Shown: positions 17,055-25,719 of the stretch, one piece after another
Layout: every line of letters begins with the position of its first letter
How positions within the stretch are numbered: the first letter of the stretch is position 1
Assembly: GCF_002802985.1 (NCBI RefSeq)
Contig: NZ_NVPT01000047.1
Location: 1-32,108, forward strand
Direction of reading: 5' to 3'
Source: Geodermatophilus chilensis
GTDB taxonomy: Bacteria > Actinomycetota > Actinomycetes > Mycobacteriales > Geodermatophilaceae
Length of the DNA stretch: 32,108 nt
Program-made: the position numbers and the translations under genes
The notes under the pieces: generated by a model
Database searches by the model: none
What the model saw: only the letters and a program-made list of their open reading frames with translations
Told to the model about the DNA's origin: nothing

Positions 17055-18010
17055 ATGCGGGCGTACTCGGTAGATCTTCGAGAGAAGCTGTTGGCAGCGG
17101 TGGACGCAGGCATGAGCCGGGAGCAGGCCTCGTCGGTGTTCGGGGTGTCGGTGCCCAGCATCGAGCGGTATGTGCGGCTGCGCCGGCAGACAGGCAGTCT
17201 GGCGCCGCGGCGGGCGGTCAAGCCTGGGCCGCCCGCGGTCAAGGGTGAGGCGGTGCGCGCCTGGTTGCCCGGCCGGCTCGAGCAGTCTCCGGATGCGACG
17301 CTGGCCGAGCACGCCGCGGCGTTCACCGCCGCCACCGGGACCCAGGTGTCGCCGGCGACGGTCTTTCGGGCGATCGGCTCGCTGCCCGAGGGACGGTGGA
17401 CGCTGAAAAAGGACGGTGAGCGCGGCTGAGCGTGATGAGGACGCGCGGGTGGGGTTCTGCGAGCAGATGGCCGGCGTGGACCCGACCCGGCTGGTGTTCT
17501 TGGACGCGACCGGCACGACCACCGCGATGATCCGCCGCCGGTCTCGGGCGCCGCGCGGCCGGCGCGCACGGCCGGGTGCCCCGTAACCGGGGCACGGTGA
17601 CCACGCTGATCGCCGCGCTGAGCGCGGTCGGTATGACCGCGGCGATGACGATCGAGGGCGCGACCACCGCGGCGGTGTTCGACGTCTACGTCGAGCGGGT
17701 GCTGGTGCCCACGCTGGTCGCAGGACAGATCGTGGTGGCCGACAACGTCGCTGCGCACAAGAGCGCCCGGGGCCGCCGACTGATCGAGGCCGCCGGCTGC
17801 CAGGTGGTGTTCTTGCCCGCCTACTCGCCCGACCTCAACCCGATCGAGGAGGCGTTCGCCAAGATCAAGGCGCTGCTGCGGTCGCTCGCCGCCCGCACCC
17901 GTGAGGCTCTCGACACCGCGATCGCCGCCGCGATGGCCGCCGTGACCGCTACCGACGCAGCCGGCTGGTTCGCCCACGCCGGCTATCCCCTCAGCCATCA
18001 ACCGGCCTGA
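17055..18010 (+). pseudogene. IS630-family transposase, interrupted by two frameshifts
   Basis: Three reading frames together spell one DDE transposase. Frame 1 (17055-17429) carries the helix-turn-helix (SREQASSVFGVSVPSIERYVRL) and linker. Frame 2 (open from 17407, stop at 17584-17586) carries the first catalytic Asp in LVFLDATG. Frame 3 (to 18010) carries the second Asp in VVADNVAAHKS and the Glu in DLNPIEEAF. Each junction is a +1 change: the first lies between 17407 and 17429 near a run of five A's, the second between about 17545 and 17583. Some IS630 elements use a programmed frameshift, but two shifts in one gene point to decay or sequencing error. Confidence 0.85.
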
Positions 18011-18020
18011 AGACCGCTGT
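17992..18020 (+). repeat. Right terminal inverted repeat of the IS630-family element
   Basis: Reverse complement of the left repeat at 17011-17039 with 6 mismatches in 29. Its last base also forms the T of the TGA duplication flanking the neighbouring IS5-family element, so the two elements abut directly. Confidence 0.85.
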
Positions 18021-18023
18021 GAC

Positions 18024-18038
18024 AACGTGTTGAGAAAG
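18024..18038 (+). repeat. Left terminal inverted repeat of the IS5-family element
   Basis: Fifteen bases matching the complement of 18930-18944 at 14 positions. It is preceded by C and then by the TGA target copy at 18020-18022. Confidence 0.85.
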
Positions 18039-18041
18039 AGC

Positions 18042-18890
18042 TCAGGAAGCTCGTGCTGGCTGCCAGGGACGGCGGCCGGGAGCGGGTGCAAGGCGGCGGG
18101 CCATCAGGCCGATCATGGCCCACTTGATCATGGCTTCGGAGTGGGCGGGCAGGCGTTCGTAGTCCCGGCTCATCCGGCGGTGGCCCGTGATCCAGGCGTG
18201 CGTGCGCTCGACCACCCAGCGGCGCGGCAGCGGCAGGAAGCCGGACTGGCCGACCAGCTTGGCCACCACCTGGACCAGGATGCGCAGCGTCCGGGAGGCG
18301 AAGTCCTGGGTGCGGCGGCTGTAGGCGGCATCGGCCCAGGCCAGCACCAGGGAGGGCATGGCCATCTTGGCCCGGTCCAGCACCCGGATGCCGCCGTCGC
18401 GGTCTTGCACGCTGGCCGCGGTCACCAGCACGACGATCAGCAGCCCCAGGGTGTCGACCACCAGATGCCGCTTGCGGCCGTTGACCTTCTTGCCGGCGTC
18501 ATAGCCGCGCGAGCCCTTGCCGACCGTCGACGCGCCGGGCACCGTCTGGGAGTCCACCGCGCCGGCCGAGGCCATCGGATCGCGCCCGGCGGCGTCCCGG
18601 ACCGCATTCCGCAGCGCGTCGTGGATCCGGTCGGTGGTGCCGTCGGCAGCCCACCGCTGGAAGTAGTAGTAGACGGTCTCCCACGGCGGAAAGTCGTGCG
18701 GCAGCTGCCGCCAGGAACAGCCCGTCCGGTCCAGGTACAAGATCGCGTCGACGATCCGGCGGCGCGGATACTTGGCCGGTCGTCCACCGCGGGTGCCGCG
18801 TCCCTGGGTACTGAGCACCGGCACCAGCGGCTCGATCAGCGCCCACTGCTCATCGGTCAGATCCGAGGGATAGGCCGGGGAAGAGCCCAT
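18042..18890 (-). CDS. IS5-family transposase
   Basis: A 282-residue DDE transposase, apparently complete. The N-terminal domain starts SDLTDEQWALIEPLVP, typical of the IS427/IS1031-type group, followed by the insertion-domain-like segment YPRRRIVDAILYLDRTGCSWRQLP (split here only for reference). The catalytic triad is D113 (AVDSQTVP), D187 (AWADAAYS) and E229 (VVERTHAW). It fills almost the whole element between its repeats and reads opposite to the neighbouring IS630-family gene. With no frame breaks and near-perfect ends it may still be mobile. It separates the Rieske gene from the IclR gene and may influence the latter through its outer end. Confidence 0.93.
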   Translation of the reverse strand: MGSSPAYPSDLTDEQWALIEPLVPVLSTQGRGTRGGRPAKYPRRRIVDAILYLDRTGCSWRQLPHDFPPWETVYYYFQRWAADGTTDRIHDALRNAVRDAAGRDPMASAGAVDSQTVPGASTVGKGSRGYDAGKKVNGRKRHLVVDTLGLLIVVLVTAASVQDRDGGIRVLDRAKMAMPSLVLAWADAAYSRRTQDFASRTLRILVQVVAKLVGQSGFLPLPRRWVVERTHAWITGHRRMSRDYERLPAHSEAMIKWAMIGLMARRLAPAPGRRPWQPARAS

Positions 18891-18929
18891 GAACCAGCCT
18901 GACTCACCGCTCGACCCCTGTCACCCCCG

Positions 18930-18944
18930 CTTTCTAAACACGTT
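18930..18944 (+). repeat. Right terminal inverted repeat of the IS5-family element
   Basis: Partner of 18024-18038, followed by C and the second TGA target copy at 18946-18948. Confidence 0.85.
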
Positions 18945-19028
18945 CTGAGACCGGGCGGCGGGGACGAGGACTGCTCCGTGGACGACGCCGAGGGCCTGGT
19001 AGGCGGGCCGGGCTTCCCGGGCCCTCGG

Positions 19029-19041
19029 TATCGTGGCCGCA
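19029..19041 (+). promoter_or_regulatory. Leaderless promoter of the IclR gene
   Basis: TATCGT at 19029-19034 fits the TANNNT -10 pattern and is exactly six bases from the ATG at 19041, the spacing at which transcription would begin on the start codon itself. No ribosome-binding site is visible, as expected for a leaderless message. Confidence 0.55.
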
Positions 19042-19859
19042 TGACATCGGCGACTGCGGGGGCCAAGCTCAACCAGTCGGTGCGCAAGGCGATCACTCTG
19101 CTGCGCGTTACCGCCGAGGACGGCAACGCGAACGTCTCCTCGCTGGCCAGAGCCGCGGGGCTGCCGCGTGCGACGGCGCTCCGGATGATCCAGACGCTCG
19201 CGCAGGAGGGGTTCCTCCTGCGGATCCCCGGTGACGACCGGGTGCTGCTGGGGCCGGAGCTGCTGCGGCTGGCCCGGGGGACCGACGAGCAGCTGCTGCT
19301 CCGCGAGGTGGCCCGCCCGGTGATCGGCGACCTGGTCGCCGCCGTCCGGGAGACCGTGACGCTCAGCGTCGTCGCGCCCGACGGGGGCCTGGACCTCGTG
19401 TCCCAGGTCGACGCGCCGGCCCAGCTACGTCCCCAGTCCTGGGTGGGGCAGCGGTTTCCCCTGCACGCCAGCGCGAGCGGCAAGGTACTCCTCGCCGTGT
19501 ACGACGAGGAGCGCCTGGAGCGCTTCCTCGTGGAGCCGCTCCGCCGGTTCACCCCCGCGACGATCACGACCGTCGAGGCGCTGCGCGCCGAGCTGGCGCG
19601 CGTCCGGGAGCAGCGGTACGCCGTCGTGCGGGACGAGGAGGAGGAGGGCCTCGCCGGCATCGCCACGGGCATCTCCGGCCCGGGGGACGACCTGCTCGGC
19701 GTGCTCACCGTGGCCGGCCCGACGCAGCGGCTGGACCGGCAGCGGGGACGCTCGGCGGTCGACCACCTGCTGCGGGCGGCCGGCCAGATCGGATCGGCGC
19801 TCCGGCGAGGCCGCCCGCCCTCGGCGGCCCTCGAGGTCGTCGCCCGGGCGGGCGGCTGA
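19041..19859 (+). CDS. IclR-family transcriptional regulator
   Basis: A 272-residue regulator. A winged helix-turn-helix (NVSSLARAAGLPRATALRMIQTL, positions 31-53 shown in part by its key LPRATALR) is followed by the IclR effector domain, recognisable by WVGQRFPLHASASGKVLLA and the late EGLAGIATGI segment. The ATG at 19041 was chosen over an upstream in-frame ATG at 18978 because of the TATCGT box six bases before it and because the family starts close to the helix-turn-helix. It faces the MDR reductase gene tail to tail. IclR proteins often control aromatic and small-acid catabolism; which of the flanking genes it controls is unknown. The insertion sequences now cut it off from the Rieske gene. 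Confidence 0.9.
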   Translation: MTSATAGAKLNQSVRKAITLLRVTAEDGNANVSSLARAAGLPRATALRMIQTLAQEGFLLRIPGDDRVLLGPELLRLARGTDEQLLLREVARPVIGDLVAAVRETVTLSVVAPDGGLDLVSQVDAPAQLRPQSWVGQRFPLHASASGKVLLAVYDEERLERFLVEPLRRFTPATITTVEALRAELARVREQRYAVVRDEEEEGLAGIATGISGPGDDLLGVLTVAGPTQRLDRQRGRSAVDHLLRAAGQIGSALRRGRPPSAALEVVARAGG

Positions 19860-19894
19860 GGCGCAGCAGGACTCCGTCCCCGCCGCTCCCTCGA

Positions 19895-20989
19895 TCACGT
19901 GCTCGGAGGGGATGGGACGAGCACCAGCTTCCCGGTGTGCTTCTTCCGGAGGAAGTCCTCCTGAGCGCGGGCGATCTCGGCCAACGGGTACGTGCGGGTG
20001 ACCACCGGCTGCACCTCGCCGCGCTCGACGTACGCGACTACGTTCTTGAAGACCTCGTCCTCCTGGAACGTGCAGCCGAACACCGACAGGTCCCTCAAGT
20101 ACAGCGTCCGCAGGTCGATCTCGGCCATCGGCCCGGCGATGGCGCCGGAGATTGCGTACCGGCCACCGGGGCGCAGGACGTCGAGCAGCCGGGACGTCTG
20201 CGGGCCGCCGACCAGATCGACGACCACGTCGACCGCTGTCCTCCCGAGGGCGCTGGCCAGGTCCGCGTCGCGATCGACGGTGGCATCGGCGCCCTGTGCG
20301 GACACGTCGGCGGCCTTCGCGGCCGAGCACACCGCGAGGACCGTTGCGCCCCGGCGTTTCGCCAGCTGCACGGCAGCCAGTCCGACTCCTCCAGAGGCGC
20401 CGGTCACGAGCACCCGCTCCGCTCCGACCCCGGCTCGGTGCAGCATGTTCTCCGCGGTCGAGTAGGCGCACGGCACGGCGGCAAGTTCGGCGTCGCTCCG
20501 GTCGGTGTCCACGGCGTACGTCTCCCGGGAGGGGGCGACCGTGAACTGCGCGAACCCACCGTCGCACTCGCTGCCGAAGGTCCAACACTCGAACGGTCGG
20601 TAGTCGACCGGCGTGCGCAACATGTTGCGGACCAGGACGCGTTCGCCGATGCGGCCGCGCGGGACTCCCTCACCAACGTCCACGATCCGGCCACAGACGT
20701 CTGCCCCCTGGATGCGGGGGAAGTTGAGGGCGGCACCCGACCACGTGGCGTCCACGTCGTTGGCGGCGTCGAGACCTGCTGCGCCACCCTCACTGGTCCC
20801 GGAGGTGATCGACTTCGAGTACCAACCGATGCGTGTGTTGATGTCGGTGTTGTTGATCCCGGCTGCGGCGACCTGGATGAGGACCTCACCCCTCTTGGGG
20901 CGAGGTACCGGTACGTCCGTCCGGTAGTCGAGCCGGTCCAACCCACCATGGCCGGTCAGGAGGACAGCGGCCATCGTCCTCGGCAGCAC
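19895..20989 (-). CDS. MDR-superfamily (quinone oxidoreductase-like) dehydrogenase
   Basis: A 364-residue medium-chain reductase. The N-terminal GroES-like half begins AAVLLTGHGGLDRLDYR and contains GADVCGRIVDVGEGV. The Rossmann half has VTGASGGVGLAAVQLAKRRGATV. The Zn-ligand pattern of classical alcohol dehydrogenases is absent, pointing to a quinone-oxidoreductase-like NADPH enzyme. The GTG start at 20989 has GGAGGA eight bases before it; the ATG at 20974 is an alternative without a site. It lies 32 bases after the racemase-family gene and is last in a leftward run, so it probably acts on the product of that enzyme or of the wider pathway. Acrylyl-CoA reductase AcuI is also in this superfamily, but I see no specific evidence for that assignment. 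Confidence 0.85.
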   Translation of the reverse strand: MLPRTMAAVLLTGHGGLDRLDYRTDVPVPRPKRGEVLIQVAAAGINNTDINTRIGWYSKSITSGTSEGGAAGLDAANDVDATWSGAALNFPRIQGADVCGRIVDVGEGVPRGRIGERVLVRNMLRTPVDYRPFECWTFGSECDGGFAQFTVAPSRETYAVDTDRSDAELAAVPCAYSTAENMLHRAGVGAERVLVTGASGGVGLAAVQLAKRRGATVLAVCSAAKAADVSAQGADATVDRDADLASALGRTAVDVVVDLVGGPQTSRLLDVLRPGGRYAISGAIAGPMAEIDLRTLYLRDLSVFGCTFQEDEVFKNVVAYVERGEVQPVVTRTYPLAEIARAQEDFLRKKHTGKLVLVPSPPST

Positions 20990-21021
20990 GATCGCTTCCT
21001 CCGTTCGAGTCGACGGACCTC

Positions 21022-22074
21022 TCAGGCCCAGAGGTCGCCGACCGTGAAGCCGTCCACGAAGGGGTCCGTCGGGTCGAGCACGTAGGTGCCCAACCCGGAG
21101 ATCCACGCCTGGCCGCCGATGGTCGGGACGACGCCCGGGCGTCCGCAGACCTCGACCTTCTCCACCAGGTGACCGGTGTAGACGGTGCCCAGCAAGCCCT
21201 CGTGGCGGAACGGCTGGTCGAGCTCCAATTCACCCTTGGCGTGCAGGACGGCCATCTTCGCGCAAGTGCCGGTGCCACAGGGGCAGCGGTCCAGTGCGCC
21301 GGTCCAGGTGGAGGGGTCGTCGAAGCTGATGGCGCCGCTGGCCATGGTGACGGCGTTGCGCCAGTCCGCGTCCGGGTTGTCGGTGGGGCCCGACAGCTGG
21401 GCGATGGTGATCCCGATTCCCGGGTAGTCCGGGTGGGCCACCTCGAGCTGGTCTTGCGCGGCCCGCAGGACCAGCGCGGATACCCGGGTGAGCTCTGCAC
21501 CTCGTTCGGGTCGCAGGTCGAGGCCGTCGAACTGGCGCACGTCGGCGATGACGTAGAACATGCCACCCCAGGCGACGTCGACCGTAATCTTGCCGAGCGT
21601 CGGCACGTCGATCACGGCGTCTAGGTGGGCGGCGAAGGCGGGGACGTTCCGGAAGGTGACCTGGATGACCTTCCCGTCCCGGCACTCCGCCCGGATGCCG
21701 ATCAGGCCGGCCGGCGCCTCGAGTTGGAACTCCGTGATCGGCTCCTGCATGGGGATCATGCCCGTCTCCAGGAGGACCGTCGCCACGGCGATGGTGTTCC
21801 CGCCGCTCATGACGGGGTATTCCACCTGCTCCATGATGATGTAGCCGGCCGCCGCCTCTGGGTGCTTCGCCGGCACGACGAGGTTGCAACACGCGGCTGG
21901 GTATCCGCGCGGTTCCCGCAGCATCAGCCGGCGCAGTTGGTCGTCGTGTGACTCCAACCAGCGCATCTGCTGGTAGACGGTTTCACCGGGAATCGTCGGT
22001 ACGCCACCGGTGACGACCCTCATGGGCGTGCCGGAGTGCACGTCGACGGCTTGGAACATCCTCTTGAACGCCAT
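21022..22074 (-). CDS. Proline racemase superfamily enzyme with Ser/Cys active site
   Basis: A 350-residue protein with the diaminopimelate-epimerase-like fold. The first catalytic motif reads VMSGGNTIAVAT with S90 where classical proline racemase and 4-hydroxyproline epimerase have Cys; the second reads DRCPCGTGTCAK with C266. In this superfamily Cys/Cys pairs mark racemases and epimerases, Thr/Cys marks trans-3-hydroxyproline dehydratases, and Ser/Cys members are reported with epimerase and/or dehydratase activity. The chosen ATG (22074) has GGGG upstream; an in-frame extension to 22206 has no ribosome site. The MDR reductase gene follows 32 bases on. A role in isomerising or dehydrating hydroxyproline released from a betaine is likely; plain proline racemization is less so. 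Confidence 0.9.
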   Translation of the reverse strand: MAFKRMFQAVDVHSGTPMRVVTGGVPTIPGETVYQQMRWLESHDDQLRRLMLREPRGYPAACCNLVVPAKHPEAAAGYIIMEQVEYPVMSGGNTIAVATVLLETGMIPMQEPITEFQLEAPAGLIGIRAECRDGKVIQVTFRNVPAFAAHLDAVIDVPTLGKITVDVAWGGMFYVIADVRQFDGLDLRPERGAELTRVSALVLRAAQDQLEVAHPDYPGIGITIAQLSGPTDNPDADWRNAVTMASGAISFDDPSTWTGALDRCPCGTGTCAKMAVLHAKGELELDQPFRHEGLLGTVYTGHLVEKVEVCGRPGVVPTIGGQAWISGLGTYVLDPTDPFVDGFTVGDLWA

Positions 22075-22257
22075 GACGTCCCCTTCATCGAGGTGGCGAG
22101 TGAGCGTGAGTTCTTCCGAAGTGCGAACGATGTCCGCACCGATGACTCGGTGCGCTGCGGCGCACGGAGCGGTGGTGATCAAGTCCTGCAACGGCGGGAT
22201 CATCAACAGCGAGCTGGCATCACGAGGAGCGACAGGTCACTGGTATGGGCGACGCGG

Positions 22258-22866
22258 TCAGGACACGTTGAGCACCTCCGCCGCGATGGTGGTGTCGTCG
22301 CCGTGGCCGGTCCGGACGACCGTGTCGCCGGGGAGGGGGAGCAGGTACGACCGAATTGACCGGACGATCGTCGGGTGGTCGCTGAACGAACGGCCAGTCG
22401 CGCCGGGTCCGCCGCAGAACAGGGTGTCGCCGGTGAAGACGGTGGCCAGGTCAGGCGCATACAGGCAGGTGCTGCCCGGCGAGTGGCCGGGGGTGTGCAT
22501 CGAGGCCAACGTCGTGCCGGCCACGTTGAACTGGGTGCCGTAGCCAACGGGATGGTCGGGCAGCGTGCTCGGGTGAACGACTTTCCAGAACATGAGATCG
22601 CAGGGGTTGAACCAGATCGGCGCGCCGGTGGCCTCGCGGAGGTCGACGGCGGCGGTGATGTGGTCGTTGTGCCCGTGGGTGAGCACGATGGCGGTGACCC
22701 GCCGGCCGCCGATGGCCTCGACGATGGGCTCCGCGCGGTGCGGCGCGTCGATGACGAGCACCTCGTCGTCGTCCCCGACCAGCCAGACGTTGTTGTCGAC
22801 GTCGAAGTCCTGCCCGTCCAGGCTGAAGACGCCAGAGACGACGGCCTTGTCGATGCGGGCTCTCAT
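22258..22866 (-). CDS. Metallo-beta-lactamase-fold hydrolase, putative S-formylmycothiol thioesterase
   Basis: A 202-residue zinc hydrolase of the glyoxalase II-like type. The metal-binding motif THGHNDH has H64, H66, D68 and H69; further ligands are likely in MHTPGHSPGS and FTGDTLF, with a late His in RTGHGD. It directly follows the mycothiol-dependent formaldehyde dehydrogenase gene (79 bases), an actinobacterial gene pair in which the hydrolase is thought to release formate and mycothiol from S-formylmycothiol. The ATG lies just after GAGTCGAGGA. This is the second step of disposing of the formaldehyde made by N-demethylation. Confidence 0.9.
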   Translation of the reverse strand: MRARIDKAVVSGVFSLDGQDFDVDNNVWLVGDDDEVLVIDAPHRAEPIVEAIGGRRVTAIVLTHGHNDHITAAVDLREATGAPIWFNPCDLMFWKVVHPSTLPDHPVGYGTQFNVAGTTLASMHTPGHSPGSTCLYAPDLATVFTGDTLFCGGPGATGRSFSDHPTIVRSIRSYLLPLPGDTVVRTGHGDDTTIAAEVLNVS

Positions 22867-22945
22867 TCCTCGACTCCGGGCTCGTTCCGCTCCTCGTTCG
22901 TCCCTCGCGGCGATGCTCGCTCGCCCGTCGTCTTCGCCCCGCTCA

Positions 22946-24031
22946 TCAGAAGACGACCACCGAGCGCAGCACGTCGCCGTGGTGCATCTTCTCGAACGCG
23001 GTCTCCACGTCGTCGATGCCGATGGTCTCGCTGACGAACTTGTCCAGCGGGAAGCGGCCCTGGCGGTAGAGGTCGACCAGCATCGGGAAGTCCCGGGAGG
23101 GCAGGCAGTCGCCGTACCAGGAGGACTTGATCGCCCCACCGCGGCCGAAGACCTCGAGCAGCGGCAGGGTGATCTGCATGTCCGGGGTGGGGACGCCGAC
23201 CAGCACGACCCGGCCGGCGAGGTCGCGGGCGTGGAAGGCCTGCTCGAACACCGCCGGGTGGCCGACCGCGTCGATGGCGACGTCCACGCCGAAGCCGTTC
23301 GTGTGGCCCTTGATCGCCTCGACCGGGTCGGTGGCCCTGCTGTTGACCGTGTGGATGGCGCCGAACTGGCGGGCCCACTCCAGCTTCCGGTCGTCGATGT
23401 CGACGGCGACGATCGTGGTCGCCCCGGCCAGCTTCGCCCCCGCGATGGCCGCGTTGCCCACACCGCCGCAGCCGAACACGGCCACCGACTCACCGCGGCG
23501 CACGCCACCGGTGTTGATCGCCGCGCCCACACCCGCCATCACGCCGCATCCGAGCAGGCCGGCGGCGGTGGCGGGGGCGGCCGGGTCGACCTTGGTGCAC
23601 TGCCCCGAGTGCACCAGCGTCTTCTCCACGAACGCGCCGATGCCCAGCGCCGGGGACAGCTCGGTGCCGTCGGCCAGGGTCATCTTCTGCGCGGCGTTGT
23701 GCGTGTCGAAGCAGTACTGCGGCTCGCCCTTGAGGCAGGCCCGGCACTGGCCGCACACGGCCCGCCAGTTGAGGATCACGTAGTCGCCGACGGCGACGTT
23801 GGTGACGCCCTCACCGACCGCGGCCACCGTGCCGGCGGCCTCGTGGCCGAGCAGGAACGGGAACTCGTCGTTGATGCCGCCCTCCCGGTAGTGCAGGTCG
23901 GTGTGGCACACCCCGCAGGCCTGCACGTCGACGACCGCCTCACCGGGACCGGGGTCGGGCACGGTGATCGTCTCGACGGTGACCGGGGCTCCCTTGCCGC
24001 GGGCGACGACGCCCTTCACCTCGTGTGGCAC
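22946..24031 (-). CDS. mscR: S-(hydroxymethyl)mycothiol dehydrogenase (mycothiol-dependent formaldehyde dehydrogenase)
   Basis: A 361-residue zinc-containing class III-like alcohol dehydrogenase. The catalytic zinc Cys is C42 in [10 protein letters not shown] and the His is H63 in LGHEAAG. The structural zinc loop is complete: C93, C96, C99, C107 in VCGQCRACL...YC. The Rossmann fold has [22 protein letters not shown]. This protein type oxidises the spontaneous adduct of formaldehyde and mycothiol, the actinobacterial thiol, to S-formylmycothiol using NAD. It lies 38 bases downstream of the P5C dehydrogenase gene and upstream of its hydrolase partner, so it is co-transcribed with proline catabolism. 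That is the clearest sign that the pathway releases formaldehyde. Confidence 0.93.
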   Translation of the reverse strand: MPHEVKGVVARGKGAPVTVETITVPDPGPGEAVVDVQACGVCHTDLHYREGGINDEFPFLLGHEAAGTVAAVGEGVTNVAVGDYVILNWRAVCGQCRACLKGEPQYCFDTHNAAQKMTLADGTELSPALGIGAFVEKTLVHSGQCTKVDPAAPATAAGLLGCGVMAGVGAAINTGGVRRGESVAVFGCGGVGNAAIAGAKLAGATTIVAVDIDDRKLEWARQFGAIHTVNSRATDPVEAIKGHTNGFGVDVAIDAVGHPAVFEQAFHARDLAGRVVLVGVPTPDMQITLPLLEVFGRGGAIKSSWYGDCLPSRDFPMLVDLYRQGRFPLDKFVSETIGIDDVETAFEKMHHGDVLRSVVVF

Positions 24032-24069
24032 GTGGCTTCCTCTCGTGGTCTTGATGGGTCCTTCGCGGA

Positions 24070-25719
24070 TCAGCCGCGCCGACCCATGTAGGGGTAGGTC
24101 CAGTCGTGCGCCGGGCTGAAGTTCTCCTTGATGAGGCGACCGGTGATCCAGCGCTGCAGGGCCAAGGGCGACCCGGTCTTGTCATTGGTGCCCGAGCCCC
24201 GGCTGCCGCCGAAGGACTGCTGACCGATGGAGGCGCCTGTGGGCTTGTCGTTGACGTACGTCATGCCGCCTGCATCGCGGAGGACGTCCAGGGCCTGCGC
24301 GACGGCGTGGCGATCGCCGGCGAAGATCGAGCAGCAGAGCGCGTAGTCGCTGGTCTCGTCGACCAGCTGGAGCGTCTGCTCCCACTCATCGTCGTTGTAG
24401 ACGTAGACGGACAGCAGCGGGCCGAAGTACTCCTCCGACATCGTGATCGCGCGCGGGTCGGTGGTGCGGAAGATCGTCGGGTCGACGAACCAGCCCTGGT
24501 CGGTGCGCGTGGTGCCACCGGCGAGCAGTTCGTGGCTGTCGAGGGCCTTCCCGCGCTCGATCGCCTGCTCGAGCCGCTGGGCGGCGCCTCCGTCGATGAC
24601 CGCGCCGATGAAGGTGTCGTGCCGGCTGACGTCCCCGACTCGCAGACCGGCCGTGGTATCGACCAGCGGCTGCTCGATCGACTGCCACAGGCTGCGCGGG
24701 ACGTAGGTCCGCGACGCCGCAGAGCACTTCTGGCCTTGGTACTCGAAGGCGCCGCGGACGAGGGCGGTCACCAGCGCCTCGGGGTCGGCCGAGGGGTGTG
24801 CCACGACGGCGTTCTTGCCGCCGGTCTCGCCGACCAGGCGCGGGTAGCTCCGGTAGTGGTCGATGTTCGCCGCGGTGCTCTTCCACAGCTGGCGGAAGAC
24901 GGCTGTGGAGCCGGTGAAGGTGATGCCGGCCAGGTGCTCGCTGCGCTGTGCGATGGCGGTGACCTCGGCCCCGAATCCGTGGACGAGGTTGATGACGCCC
25001 GGCGGCAGGCCGGCCTCCTCGAACACGCGCATGACGACGTCACTGCTGAGGGCGGACTTCTCCGACGGCTTCCACACCACCACGTTGCCCATGAGGGCCG
25101 GGGTCGCGGGGAGGTTGCCCGCGATCGCGGTGAAGTTGAACGGCGTGATGGCCAGCACGAACCCCTCGAGAGGCCGGTGGTCCATCACGTTCCACACGCC
25201 GGGCACCGAGAACGGCTGACCGTCGTAGATCTGCGCCGCGAAGGAGGCGTTGTAACGGAAGAAGTCCGCCAGCTCGTTGATGTCGATCTCGGCCTGGTGG
25301 AAGGTCTTCGACTGGCCGAGCATCGTGGTGGCCAACAGTTCGTCGCGGTACTTCCCGGTCACCAGGTCTGCAGCCCGGAGGAAGATCGCCGTCCGGTCCC
25401 ACCACGGCGTCCGGGACCAGGCAGGGCGGGCCCGCAGGGCGGCCTGGATGGCTGCGGTGACCTCGCGCTCGCCGGCGGGGGAGAAGTGCCCGAGCACGTG
25501 GGCGTGATCGTGCGGGGCGACCACGGCCGTCGGCGTGTCGAGGCGCAGTCGCTCGCCGCCGATGACCGACGGCAGCTCCCGGACCTGCCCGCGGACCCGG
25601 TCGACCTCCTTGAGCAGGAGGGTCGCCTCCGTGGAACCGGGCGCGAAGTCCCGGGGCGGCTCGTTGTACGGGGCTGGGACGCGCAGGTTGCCGGTCACGC
25701 TGGTGTGCGGAGTCGTCAT
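24070..25719 (-). CDS. pruA: L-glutamate gamma-semialdehyde (P5C) dehydrogenase
   Basis: A 549-residue aldehyde dehydrogenase of the monofunctional PruA length. The catalytic Cys is C332 in [11 protein letters not shown], with [13 protein letters not shown] upstream and the [22 protein letters not shown] stretch (key residues ITPFNFTAI) typical of P5C dehydrogenases. The C-terminal substrate and oligomer region has [20 protein letters not shown] in family form. It oxidises the semialdehyde from proline to glutamate. The start at 25719 was preferred over an upstream in-frame one at 25797 because family members begin near here; the ribosome site (AAGGG) is weak. It heads the leftward run and is divergent from proline dehydrogenase across a 290-base regulatory region. 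Confidence 0.95.
   Translation of the reverse strand: MTTPHTSVTGNLRVPAPYNEPPRDFAPGSTEATLLLKEVDRVRGQVRELPSVIGGERLRLDTPTAVVAPHDHAHVLGHFSPAGEREVTAAIQAALRARPAWSRTPWWDRTAIFLRAADLVTGKYRDELLATTMLGQSKTFHQAEIDINELADFFRYNASFAAQIYDGQPFSVPGVWNVMDHRPLEGFVLAITPFNFTAIAGNLPATPALMGNVVVWKPSEKSALSSDVVMRVFEEAGLPPGVINLVHGFGAEVTAIAQRSEHLAGITFTGSTAVFRQLWKSTAANIDHYRSYPRLVGETGGKNAVVAHPSADPEALVTALVRGAFEYQGQKCSAASRTYVPRSLWQSIEQPLVDTTAGLRVGDVSRHDTFIGAVIDGGAAQRLEQAIERGKALDSHELLAGGTTRTDQGWFVDPTIFRTTDPRAITMSEEYFGPLLSVYVYNDDEWEQTLQLVDETSDYALCCSIFAGDRHAVAQALDVLRDAGGMTYVNDKPTGASIGQQSFGGSRGSGTNDKTGSPLALQRWITGRLIKENFSPAHDWTYPYMGRRG

Larger units (their letters stand above)
17011..18020 (+). mobile_element. IS630-family insertion sequence, decayed
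   Basis: About 1 kb bounded by imperfect terminal inverted repeats (17011-17039 and 17992-18020, 23 of 29 positions matching). It contains a transposase gene broken by two frame changes. The repeats may extend outward (CTGACAGCGGT on the left against CTCACAGCGGT on the right once the adjoining IS5-family element is removed). In that case the left end would be 17008, directly after a TA dinucleotide, the usual target of this family. A matching TA is not seen on the right, so exact boundaries are unresolved. Confidence 0.85.
18023..18945 (-). mobile_element. IS5-family insertion sequence, intact
   Basis: A 923-base element with one full-length transposase gene. Terminal repeats AACGTGTTGAGAAAG (18024-18038) and its near complement (18930-18944) differ at one of 15 positions. 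TGA flanks both ends (18020-18022 and 18946-18948) and fits the short TNA-type target duplication reported for IS427-group members. Removing the element and one TGA rejoins the right end of the IS630-family element to its flank, so this copy inserted later, at that element's edge. Confidence 0.88.

Noticed and set aside
15641-18091. 816-codon open frame on the minus strand across the Rieske gene and IS630 element
   Set aside because: It is antisense to genes with clear motifs and its translation is low-complexity Arg/Ala/Gly/His-rich text; a high-GC shadow frame.
19895-20989. MDR reductase as AcuI acrylyl-CoA reductase partner of the DddP-like protein
   Set aside because: The superfamily fits, but no AcuI-specific feature was seen, the gene is on the other strand 5 kb away, and it pairs with the racemase-family gene instead.
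22075-22257. A weak TGATCA-containing operator (GGTGATCAAG near 22176) upstream of the racemase-family gene
   Set aside because: Only 7 of 10 core positions match and the flanking CTAG and GATC are absent, so it is not counted as a third operator.
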